Source: Ciona savignyi
Lineage: Eukaryota; Chordata; Ascidiacea; Phlebobranchia; Cionidae
NCBI GenBank assembly: GCA_000149265.1
Contig: CH002693.1
Span: 188,226-252,225, forward strand
DNA length: 64,000 nt
Direction: 5' to 3'
In this document: positions 1 to 11,200 of the stretch, piece by piece
How positions within the stretch are numbered: the first letter of the stretch is position 1
How the letters are laid out: every line of letters begins with the position of its first letter
Notes under the pieces: generated by a model
Told to the model about the DNA's origin: nothing
Database searches by the model: none
Seen by the model: only the letters and a program-made list of their open reading frames with translations
Translations under genes and position numbers: made by a program

Positions 1-246
1 CTGAACGTCTTGTTGACGAGCTTTATTAAACCTGAACGTCTTGTTTAAAAACTTATTGAATTTTACTTTGGCCTATTACACGATGATATCTAAAGTTGAG
101 AAAAATGATTAGGCAGATGTTGTTTAATGATCAAGCTTTTAATGTTGAGATAAGTAGCTTGATGTCAAGTTTCTTCACGAATATTTATAATTCTAAATTA
201 CGAAATCAATAATATAATTGAATAGTTTTAACTAACTGTTTCAATA

Positions 247-3200
247 ATGACGACTTTTGATAATTCTGCAGCAATGGCCGTAACAAGCCCAGCTGCTACA
301 AACCCGTGGTAATACCTACGCAAAAGCCCTTCAAGTACATGGGGTAGGTTTATATGACAGTTTTATATGGTACTTTTGCATTTACATCAGTTATTAAAAC
401 ATAACATAGCAGCAAGTTAAATGCATGGTAATTTCAAACTATACGCTTTTTCGTACGTCGCCTTTCAGCAGAAAAGGTTGCAGGTTTTGGCACAGATCGC
501 TATTTTTTGCTATTCTTTCAGCCGAAAAAAATTGTGTCCTTAAGCAAGGAAAATGACGGACATTGCATGATTCTGAAGGATAGCAATCGTACACAGCAAA
601 TCCTTATAGCTGCAGGATGCCAACTGCTGATGAGAGTTAATCTGACAATTGCCCTTACGAGCGTTATAACACCCTTGAATTTTCCTATTCACCGGGATAA
701 AACATGACTATTCTATCCTATGTACTACCTCATTACCGTTTGTTAAAGTTTACTCAGATCTGATTGAAATGCTAACGTGAATATGTGTTTATTCAGCTAT
801 GTATAAGACATGTTTTACAGATCTCTCACATTTTACTGGGATCTTTATCGATGTTCACATCTAGTTACGCGCTGACGTTTGCTGTTTCCGGATATTATTA
901 TGACGTATTCGCCTACATATCAGCTGGAATTTGGTGTGGAATACTTGTAAGTATGACATATTTGGCCTTATAATTATTGNNNNNNNNNNNNNNNNNNNNN
1001 NNNNNNNNNNNNNNNNNNNNNNNNNNNNNNNNNNNNNNNNNNNNNNNNNNNNNNNNNNNNNNNNNNNNNNNNNNNNNNNNNNNNNNNNNNNNNNNNNNNN
1101 NNNNNNNNNNNNNNNNNNNNNNNNNNNNNNNNNNNNNNNNNNNNNNNNNNNNNNNNNNNNNNNNNNNNNNNNNNNNNNNNNNNNNNNNNNNNNNNNNNNN
1201 NNNNNNNNNNNNNNNNNNNNNNNNNNNNNNNNNNNNNNNNNNNNNNNNNNNNNNNNNNNNNNNNNNNNNNNNNNNNNNNNNNNNNNNNNNNNNNNNNNNN
1301 NNNNNNNNNNNNNNNNNNNNNNNNNNNNNNNNNNNNNNNNNNNNNNNNNNNNNNNNNNTAACATTCCTAAAAAATATGGATTACTATGTAGCAGAATGAG
1401 TACGCCTTTTTTACTGCAAATATAACATAAAACGGTATTTGGTATATCTTCGTGAGTAATATTGAGAGTACTAGACTTGCTGAAGATATCAGCGTTATTA
1501 GAAGGTTTATTAGAATAAGAAGTTCTGGATTCATTGCTTAAATTGGGTGTTAATGGTTTAAAATTTTTTGAGTATGTTCGGTATCGCGATTCCATTCTTA
1601 ACACCAAATAGAATACGAGTAAAGTCGTATAGCATACTTGAAATGCGGTTTATTTACGTTCCGATTCAACGATTGGAATTTAGTGGTAAGTTCTGTAGCA
1701 TTATACTGTTATGTAGCACTGTATAATCTGTTGCATTATATACTGCACATCGTCAATTTTGGTAACCCGGTATTCCATTAGCTTCTGGTTCAAAACAAAG
1801 TTTTACCCGTTGTATATTATATAACCAACTAGAAGGTTACCAGGTAACTCGCTCGTTTCTGCATTAAGAAACATACAACATATAGTGGAAATGGGTTATA
1901 CAATTAGTGGTGGGTTTTGAAAATTATTTGCTTTTTTATTTTAAATCTAAAATGGGCTTGTTAGTCATATACATGGGATAAAGGATATTTATGTTTATCC
2001 CGGCCCGGCTGAATGAGAAAACGCAACTCTCGTCAAATCGTCTCGCGCCCTCAATAGGTTTATCGGAGCTGTTACAGTGTGTTGTGTAGAAATCAAACTT
2101 TCCTCTAATTTAAAAGAACCTTGCATATCACTGGGTTAAGACAATGTCTGTTAAGTGCCTTGCCAAAGGACACAGCCTACTCACTAAAAACCAGTTTCCA
2201 ATCTGCAACCATTCGGTTAAAAGGCGACGCACAAACCCACCAAACTTACCGCGGTGTGAAAAAACTCGTTTTATCTGTCTCGTTTCGTATGCCAATCCAA
2301 CTTCTGTCACCTTCACCAAGTACTTTACCATAAACTATATCTTGCTAAAACGATTAAAATCATAGCAAGTAAATAAATTAACGGTTACCTAAACAATACT
2401 TTTCATGTTTGTCAGAATACTTAGATATAAACACGTATGATATTTCTAACATAAATAAATCTTAACCATATTAAAGATATAGACAAATGAGATATTTATT
2501 TTCTGAGCAAGAGAAAACGAAAGATTTTAAGTTTGCTGTTAAAAATTCAAAATATTTAAGTGAGGATGTTTTCAAATGAACAGTTGCTAAGTCAGAACAA
2601 ATTAAATAAAATTAACAAATTTGATAATTTCAGTTCTTGGTTGCGGGTATCTTGGCATTAATGTCATCCGTGGAACCCAACAATTGCAACGTAAGTTTTT
2701 TGTAAGTCTGTAATGCGTGGTTACATTTCTGGTTTGTATTTCTGAATGAGGTGTATTACATCTTGTCAATTTATGTCCATTTTCTCATGACTAAGAACCT
2801 TATTTAAGCAAATATCCTGACCAAGTATCATATTTATATAACCAAATATAGTAACCATGTATAATCAGTTAAAAAAACTCCACGGTCTTATACAGTGTTC
2901 TTCTCCGCATAACAATAAAAAGAAAATATTACGAAAAGTTGGAGACAATCTTTGAAAGCCCAAATTAATTTATTCATTCGTTTCAGATTGCCGCTGGAAA
3001 GGTGATGTCGAGTTTAGCTGCCATATTCGCAGCTATAATGTTCGGGATAGAGTTAGCAGGGGCAGCAATGGTCCAATCCTTAGCATATGGATACAGCTAC
3101 AACAGTTACTGTAGCGGTTACTACCAACCGGCGTATTATAAACCCGGCACCTACGTTTCAAGTTGCTACAGCTCGTCTGTGTATGGATCTGGCACTTACC

Positions 3201-5129
3201 GACCATCGAAATACATTGCTAGCGTCTACATTTTTTCAAAGTACATACCGTGCTACAATAGCTACCCAAGCATTAGTGTAAGTAATGCTTATCTAATAAT
3301 TCATTACTTCATATGAATTGATTACAATTTAAAGTGATAGTTCAAGAAATAATCTGTCAATGCTTGCAGAAAAAAAAGCTAACAAGCGAGTCTACACAAC
3401 CGATTATCTGGTCACCAGTTACGAATATGCAACCCTTCGGTTGAAAGGCGACGCAATAATCCATCCCACTAATTAGTCCGTCATCCATAACATATTACGT
3501 TTGTGATTAGGAACCTAGATTTCATATAAATATAGTTCTATAAATATGGGTTACAGTCAAAAAGAAGAAAACTCTAAAATATCTCTAAAGTTTTACTTTA
3601 ATATTAAAAAAACATAAAACTTTGTGTTTGTGAACTGCTGGTAAACTGGTATCAATCGGCATTTTTAAGGCAAGCGATAGATAATGCGCCTACATTGTAT
3701 GTAAATCCTGTACTATCAAAAAATCCAATAGATTTCTTATTTTTATCATGTCTAAATTTGGTACAAAACACAATCGGAGCAGAATAAGTTTCCCAACCTA
3801 TAACGAAATTGACAAACATAATTTCCACCACAGGCGGGAATCACAGGAATGTCTACACTTCACGGCTTCATGGCTCTCTTTGCAATTGCTGAACTTGTCG
3901 TTGCCATATTCCATTCCGTGTATTGCTGCAAGTACAAAAGGCTTTTAAACTCGAAATGGAAAAAGGTTTGATTGGGTAGTATTATAACACACCTCCTCAG
4001 GACTATCTATCATTAAGGCTTTGATACTGTTTCAGTTTAAATTATTATTAATACACTGGATCGGGCAATTTACTAAGTGTTCTGCCCAAGTACACTACTG
4101 CAATTACAGATACTGGTTTCGATCCGACAATCTTTAGGTGATTTATACAGCTCATCACTATATTTTCCTGCCAACACCAGACTCCACCAACTACAGTGCA
4201 ATACACAACCACATACCAACAACCGATCACTCATCAGATGCCAGTTACAAGCATTGGCCACCCCGCAGGTAGCTTTGCTATAACACTGGATTTATTATAA
4301 ATGATGAATATGTCATCTACTTTCTAATTAAAACTTAACTAATCATCTACATACGCTTTGAGTTAAACTCAAGTTCAAAAAGTAGGTAATGCTAATGACA
4401 GTCAAACATGTAGTTTTTAAATTAAAATCGGTTACATGTCCTTCAGTTACACATCTACATGATAGTAAAGTTCAAATTTGGGGCTAATTGGATTTTAAAA
4501 ATTGAAAAATAAGTCATTTACTTTTCTATCAAAAACTTTGGTGGGTAATGCCAGTGCCAGTAAAACATGCGTTTCTTTTAATTGAAAATCGGAAATCCCT
4601 TTTGCTTCCTACACATTGAGGTAAAGTTCAAATTTTTAGAGGCAGGAGTTTTTAAATTTAAGTTTTTTATGTCATCTATATTATATAAAATAGATATCAT
4701 GGACAGTCAGTACACCGCTGTTGGTTTATTTCTTATTGTTATAACGCAGTTCTACTTTCAGGAATGCCGGTCACCACAACATACCCTATAGTAGAAGATG
4801 TTACTTACCAAAATTACCCGATACCCACCTACGCTAACCATCAAGCCTATATGGTAATTTTACTTAAGTGACATTAATTGTTTTGAGTTTACCTATAAAA
4901 CATGGTAAATACAAAACGTTTTCATCCATCTTACTATTTAAAGTCATGTTTTATAGACAAGTTCAACCAGTGAAGGCAGCACTACCACGACATCAACGGT
5001 TTATCAAAATGATCCACCACAATATACGGAGGTAAGAAAATATTGATAACACCGATAGTTTTTGCGAATATGTTTTTAATAATCAACCAATCATTTTTAC
5101 CACAGAACGACCAGAACAATCAAATGTGA
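247..5129 (+). CDS. MS4A/CD20-like four-pass membrane protein, paralog A (exon 1 frameshifted)
   Basis: Nine exons with GT-AG borders: 247-343, 821-946, 2634-2690, 2987-3277, 3834-3965, 4181-4268, 4762-4853, 4957-5031 and 5106-5129 (TGA). Exon 2 gives membrane segment 1 and the start of segment 2 (ISHILLGSLS, AYISAGIWCGIL). Exon 3 completes segment 2 (FLVAGILALMSS, then EPNNC). Exon 4 holds segment 3 and a tyrosine-rich loop. Exon 5 holds segment 4 (MSTLHGFMALFAIAELVVAI). Exons 6-9 encode a Pro/Thr tail with the PPxY motif DPPQYTE. The order AGIWxGI, FLVAGIL, CK, GMVMSxFAAI is the MS4A pattern; function is unknown. Exon 1 has one extra C near 303-305 compared with paralog D, which causes a stop after about 21 codons; the remaining exons are open. 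It may be a pseudogene, a sequencing error or an alternative start. The exon 5 donor is displaced and uncertain. Closest paralog is D. Confidence 0.72.
455..722 (+). repeat. Degraded tRNA-derived SINE copy in gene A intron 1
   Basis: It begins with a recognisable head (the cgtcgcc...ggttgcagg segment) and ends with the family's 3' signature: a 'caccgggataaa' block followed by 'tatccta'. Many mismatches suggest an old insertion. Confidence 0.6.
980..1358. other. Assembly gap (run of N) in gene A intron 2
   Basis: 379 undetermined bases. The gap lies 33 bp after the exon 2 donor, so no exon of gene A appears to be lost, judging from the paralogs. Confidence 0.99.
1974..2270 (-). repeat. tRNA-derived SINE, gene A intron 2
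   Basis: Nearly full-length copy, antisense to the gene. The 'gtttatccc' 3' block is at the low-coordinate end. The middle segment (gttaagtgccttgcc, then ggacacagcc) and the tRNA-like head are at the high-coordinate end. Confidence 0.75.
3385..3486 (-). repeat. SINE head fragment, gene A intron 4
   Basis: Only the tRNA-like head is present (cacaaccga...caacccttcggttgaaaggcgacgc). The body and tail are missing. Confidence 0.65.
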
Positions 5130-5248
5130 ACGGGTTTACGACATGCATCTCTATAATGCGCTGTGTTTAATCTATGTATAGGCTTTACGATTATTAAAAT
5201 GTGCTTATGTTAACATTGCACCGACGAGTGATGTTGCCAAAACTTGTA

Positions 5249-5254
5249 AATAAA
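5249..5254 (+). terminator. Polyadenylation signal AATAAA of gene A
   Basis: Canonical hexamer 120 bp after the stop codon. The flanking 3' UTR (gtgatgttgccaaa) is conserved downstream of paralog D at 23975-24050, which supports both as true 3' ends. Confidence 0.75.
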
Positions 5255-6187
5255 GGTTTATTAATTAATATTGGATTTTTTGGCCATTAATATAATTATG
5301 CCCTATTATTTGGCAATGCTTAATTTAAAATAGGAAGATTTTTTAGAATTAATTTTTGAGATATGCTTTATAGCGGATAAACTACTAGCTGTATAAGAAT
5401 AAGCTTTTTAATTGAGAAAAATGCATGTTTCGCAAAAGGTACATTATGTATGCACTACAATATGGCAAGCAGAGTGATTCATTAATTGGAAAACGTTTTA
5501 GCCAATCGAAACTTCGTTAAAGCCGACCGGATATTACAAGAATTTAAATAGAATACTTCTTTGTGTATTGCTGGCTACTTAATCAAGAATTAAAAACCTA
5601 CGCATTACTATTAGCGTGATTGCAGCACTTTAGAATTTTGTTCCAATATTAATATCTAAAAGTTAACAGTTCCTGTATAATACAACGAAACTTTGTTTTT
5701 AACTTTCGACCTAACAGGTGCTAGCTGTGTGTGTGTGTGTATCCGTGACGTAAAGAAGCTGATTGATTGGCATTGAAAACATAACAATACAGTAACCCTT
5801 GTGACGTCACAATAAACGATAACTTACGTTTGTTGTAATCAGTGTTTAAACTAGGTTATTTCTAGTTTTATCCTCTTAATATTGAAAAAGACAAGGATAA
5901 TTATTATTTGTAAAAGAAACAGGTAAACTCATTAAATTACTACAGTTAAAACACGCCTGTTTGATTACACACAGTGAAATGTTACTTAAACTAAAACACT
6001 GTAATTAAAACCAATGAAAAGTGTAATACACCAAAAAAATAATTTATGTTTTCAAAATAACTTATTTTTATTAAATTAAATAGCCCTAAACATAACTACA
6101 CAATAAATACAAATTGTTAACTTTATGTAATTAATTATAGCAAAGCTTTATAAACCAATTCATTATAAGTTGTCGCTTAGTTTAGAT

Positions 6188-6496
6188 CAGCGTTTCCCAA
6201 CCTTTTTTGGTCGCGGACTATTTCCTTACCAGCGAAAGTCTTTGCGGACTCAAAGTGCATCAATTTTCAATTAGCGCAAGTCAAAAGTGTAGCGTAACAG
6301 TTCTATGTGCTTACAATACACTACGACAAACTTAAAATTACCTGGAGTTACAATGTCTCGTTGATAAAAAACATATCACTGCTGTTTATAACGATCAATA
6401 ACAAATAAAAGTTTTGCAAATTGTTGATGTGCTTGCGGACTCATTTAACCTTCCATGGACTCATTTGAGACCGCGGACTCGGGTTGGGAAACACTG
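6188..6496 (+). mobile_element. hAT-like MITE, 309 bp
   Basis: Terminal inverted repeats read CAGCGTTTCCCAACC at the left and, on the opposite strand, CAGTGTTTCCCAACC at the right. Flanking 8-bp duplications are gtttagat (6180-6187) and gtttagaa (6497-6504), 7 of 8 identical. 8-bp duplications and CAG-starting repeats are typical of the hAT superfamily. It has no coding capacity. A second copy is at 30623. Confidence 0.85.
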
Positions 6497-6871
6497 GTTT
6501 AGAATTTAGATCTATGGTTTAAGTGACGTTTGTGAGCTTTATGCCTGTGGGCAAGTATTTTCTAAGCAAATGCACAGCCGTCTACCACGATGACTTTATT
6601 TAATACTGCTGTGCTACGACCTACGAGTACTGGTATTATTACAATATTGTAGTGATAATCAGTCATTATAGGTGTCTGGTACAGTATTAAATAGGATATC
6701 AGATACAAAGGAGTAAAAAATCATTTTAATTGCTGAAAATTATTTGTATATATAAATGTCAAAGGTTTAATTAAGCTATATTTTCTATAAACATGCATAT
6801 ATATTCATGCATATATGTATTATATCATTTTAATATTTGTATCCAGGTCCTATGTAATTTGAAGGAAATAG

Positions 6872-6909
6872 AATACGCACGTATTCTGACGTATGATTTC
6901 CTAAGTAAG
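6872..6909 (+). promoter_or_regulatory. Conserved upstream module with TGACGTA core, copy 1
   Basis: The block 'acgcacgtattctgacgta' followed by 'gatttcctaagtaag' recurs at 7838-7876, on the minus strand near 22004-22040 and at 30189-30224, upstream of genes B, C and D. It contains CRE/AP-1-like half sites. It could also be part of an unrecognised repeat; the regulatory role is inferred. Confidence 0.4.
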
Positions 6910-7837
6910 ATTGATCGGTTCGGAAAAGTACAGCGAGTGAATAGAACAACCAGTGTTAAGCATCAACAGTAGTTATGACGAGTTATCAAGTCTGTTAAGC
7001 ACAGGGTCGTGCCAGAGCTGTTAGGCTTTTAATTTCGGATACTTCATGACCCATTTGAAATAACTAAATTGTGACAACGACAAGTAAGAGTCTGTTGTAT
7101 AGTCAGTGGTTACTTAGATTTTTCGTTTTTCTTCTTGACAATAAAAAGATAAGGATAATTATTATTTATCAAAGAAACAGGTAAATTCACTTAATTACAA
7201 CAGCTAAAACACGCCTGTTTGATTACACACAATAAAAAGTGTAATACCCCAAAAAAAGTAATTCATCTTTTAAAATTATTTTATTTTTTTTAATTAAATA
7301 GCTTAGAGAAAATACTTATAATACAGCTCGACACAAAGGTGGATTTTTCATTTATTTATAAAATTATCTCAGGGATGTTATTTGTATACATAACTACACA
7401 ATGAATACAAATCGTTAACTTATGTTATTAATTATAGCAAAGCTTTATAAACCAATTCATTATAAGTTGTCGCTTAGTGTTAGATCATTGCTTAGAGTGG
7501 CTGTGACGTATTATGAGCTACTAGTTTTTGGCCAGGATTTTCTAAGAAAGTGCACAAACGTCTAACCCGATGACGTTATTTATAACTGCTGTGGTACGAG
7601 TACTGGTATTAATACAATAATGTAGTGATAGTCAGTCATTATAGGTTTCGGGTACAGTACTGAATAAGTTATCAGACACAAAGGTTTAAAAATTCATTTT
7701 AATTGCTGAAATTTATTTGGAAATATAAATGTTAACGGTTTAATTAAGCTATTATTTTTCTATAAATATGAATATATATATATGCATTATATTATTTATT
7801 TATTTGTTTGCAGGTCCTATGTGAAATTAACGAAATA

Positions 7838-7876
7838 GTATACGCACGTTTGCTGACGTATAATTTCCTATGTAAG
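7838..7876 (+). promoter_or_regulatory. Conserved upstream module with TGACGTA core, copy 2
   Basis: Reads 'gtatacgcacgtttgctgac' followed by 'gtataatttcctatgtaag', about 360 bp before the gene B start codon. It is the closest copy of the module to a coding start in the window. Confidence 0.4.
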
Positions 7877-8236
7877 ATTGATTGGTTCGAATAAGCACAG
7901 CGAGTGAATAGAATAACATTTTTAGTGCTGTGTTAGTCATAATAGCAAAGCCAAATTGTAAACTTTCTAATTTAGTGTTGGACAACGGTATTAAAGACTG
8001 GTTTAAACAAGTTAGGCATATTTAACATAGAAGACGATTAATCTATCTAAGAACAGTTGTGACGATTTTTCTAAGAACAGTAAGAACGATTGTACGGGTG
8101 GTGTTTATATACGTATGATTTGTACTGTGTATTGAAGTAGTTTAGGTTTATCACGTTTTAGTTTAGTTTGATTTTTAATCAATCTTTATTATTAAATACT
8201 TAGGATTTTAAAAAGATTTAGCAAATTGTTTCATCA

Positions 8237-11200
8237 ATGGCGACTTTTGTTAATTCTGCACCAATAGCCGTGTCAAGCTCAGTTGTTAACAATCCTGCCA
8301 AGAATTATTCAAAAACCTTCCAAACACTTGGGGTAAGATTTATATCCTAGTTCTTTAAAGTTAATACCTCACGACCCCAATGAATGAATCAGGCTTTGAC
8401 TTATTTTTATAGATTTGTTAATCATAAAGCATAACTATGATTGTACGTAGTGTTTATGTATATTAAACTTTTATCACAACACTTGTATATTTTATTTACC
8501 ACGTGTTAAACCCCATGTGTAGTGTACCAAAATGCCGATTTACTTATTCTTGAACCTGTAGATCCAAATGGATTTATCTAAAGTTTCATCACAATACAAC
8601 ACAGAATAACTCTGTTGTGGCAGAATGGTAATCTGTCAACTACATTTGTTATCATTGAATAGGATATGATATTGATGTTTATCCCCGTGAATGGGAAAAC
8701 CAAGAGGGTTAACACACGGGCAATCAACAGATCACCTCGCGCCCACCGTCGGGTTACCGGAGCTATTGCAATGTGTTGTGTGTGATTCACACGTTCCTTC
8801 AATTTGGTGGAACCCATTAATTCCTTGGGTTCAGGCAATGTCCGTAAAGTGCCTTGCCCAAGGACACAACCGACTAGCTAGCGACCAGTTTCGCACCTGC
8901 AACCTTTTAGCCTAAGGCGCCGCACTAAACCACCAGACTAACCGGTCGGTCATATCAGTCTTAGTGCTATACACGGAAATTACATTCCAACTACTTTCTC
9001 GTGGTTTACCAACATAAAAGGCATTTTAATGGAAAAAATTACAGTTTTGGTTTAGCCTTTAGCAAATTACTCTTGCGCCGTCTACTTAAGTTCTTCCTCA
9101 GTGCCACAACTAACTAGCAAGAGATTTTGTTTCCTTTCAAATAACAACAACAGCACGATACGTTTATAATTACCGAGAGGCTTCGAATTTTAAAGAATAA
9201 TAAGTTAGCATATTGTAGCAGCAACACAAAAAAACAACGGAAATAAAACTATGTTGGACTTTGTAAGAGTTGGCTTGGCTTCAGGTTTATCCATATACAC
9301 CAATACGTGTTTTATATTTCAAAATATAACATTTCAGATACTCCAAATCTTACTTGGATCTCTATCTATCATCACATGGAGTTACGCGTTGGCGTTTGCT
9401 GTTTCCGGATATTATTATGACGTATTCGCCTACATTTCTGCTGGTATCTGGTGTGGAATATTTGTAAGTAGGAGAATGTTTTGTGTGTTTTTTCAAGAAA
9501 ATATCGCATTAACAGTTGGCCCGACATTATTATTATATTTTTGAAGGTTTTAAGCTAACAAATGAGAATATATATAACAAACGAAGGGGATAAATGTTTG
9601 AAACCTGACTAATAAAAACCTGGAAAAGTTCATTTCAAATTAAATCCCAACAAAATTCAAATAAAAAATATCCTACAATAATAAAAGGGAGAACATGATT
9701 ATGAGAATAGCAAAAAATCCCAGTCAAACGAAAAATTACAAAAGGTGGTTTACTGACTAGAAAGTATGCGGTTTGGAGATATGTATAAAGTTTTGAAATA
9801 TGGTGGTTGACTGTACTATTTCCGCTTATTAGTATTGCACAAAAGACATAGGGGGGTTTCTTTTGAAAGTTTGCTATCGAGTAGTCACGGTTTGTCGCTT
9901 AGTCACGTCATGACTTGAATACAGTGGTTGTTGTAGTGAAGTATGTGTTACAATGTTTGGTTGAACCATGACAGACAGTGGCAACATTGTGATCGATGTG
10001 TTTGATTATTTGTAAGAAATCTTCAGTTCACAGTTTCTCTTTCATAGCTCCGGTAACCCGACGATGCGCGCAAAGTGATCTGACGATTGCCCGTGCTTTA
10101 ACCCCCTTGGTTTCCCATTCACGGGGATAAACATGAATATCCTATCCTATCCTAATATAAATGAATCAAACTTTGACTTTTCAGTTCTTGGTGGCTGGTA
10201 TCTTGGCAGCAGTATCATCTGTGGAACCCAACAATTGCAAAGTGAGTAATTTTGTAAAGCTGTAATACGTTGTTACATTTGTGGTTGGTATTGTTGGATG
10301 ATTGACATTAAATATTGATAAATAAGATGATTTGTCTGAAATAAAGACCGATTTAAAATATTTCACGTTCAACAGTGTTATTTATCCGTATTACCATAAA
10401 TAAAAAACAAACTATTACGAAAATATAAATACCAAACTTTAGTATTTTCCGCCACTTTTAGATTATCTCTGGAATGGTGATGTCGATTTTTGCTGCCATA
10501 TTCGCCGCTACCATGCTTGGAATAGAGGTGGCAGGAGCTGTATTAGTGCCCTTCTCAGCATCTCGATACAACTACTACAGTTACTGTAGCGGTTACTACC
10601 AACCGTCGTATTACAAATCCGGCACCTACGTTTCAAGTTGCTCGTCTCTATATGGATCTAGCACTTACCGACCATCGCAATACATTGCTAGCGTCTACAT
10701 TCCTTCAAAGTACATACCATGCTACAACTCCCCACGCATAAGTGTAAGTAATGTATATCTTTATATTTTGTCTTTATTTAAGTTTACAAACTAACTACAG
10801 TGATTGTCAGTATAAAAGACTGATATCAAAGTATTTAACAATTATTTATTGATTTAATGTCTTCCGGAATCTAGTTAAAATAAAAATTTGTGTTGAACAA
10901 ATATCTGGTGCTGTAGAAACTTTTCTTCCAACTTGATAACACTAATCTGTGCCAAGGGTGGGATGAGACAGACTAGAATAGGATATCCATCCTTGCGAAT
11001 AAAAAAATACAAGGCGAGTTATCACACTGATAATAGTTAGATTGCCTAAATAAATGGGTTATTCTTGTAGTGGTAATCGGAAAAATACCTCGCGTCCACT
11101 GTAAGGTCAATTATCTATTGCACTGTATTCTTCACGATTGATACACTCATTCCATTTATGTTGAATCATTTAATTTATTAAATTCAGCCAATATCCGCTA

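Larger units (their letters stand above)
5855..7925 (+). repeat. Diverged tandem duplication upstream of gene B
   Basis: Two copies of a long block lie head to tail, about 5855-7020 and 7115-7925. Matching landmarks are 'aaggataattattatt' (5893 and 7151), 'acacgcctgtttgattacac' and 'agtgataxtcagtcattat'. The first copy contains a hAT-like MITE that the second lacks. The first copy also matches, in inverse orientation, the 5' flank of gene C (about 21880-22270). No gene was seen in the interval 5255-8236. Confidence 0.8.

Noticed and set aside
861..1607. Open frame of about 250 codons on the minus strand
   Set aside because: Most of it spans the run of N; the rest is antisense to gene A exon 2 and its flank.
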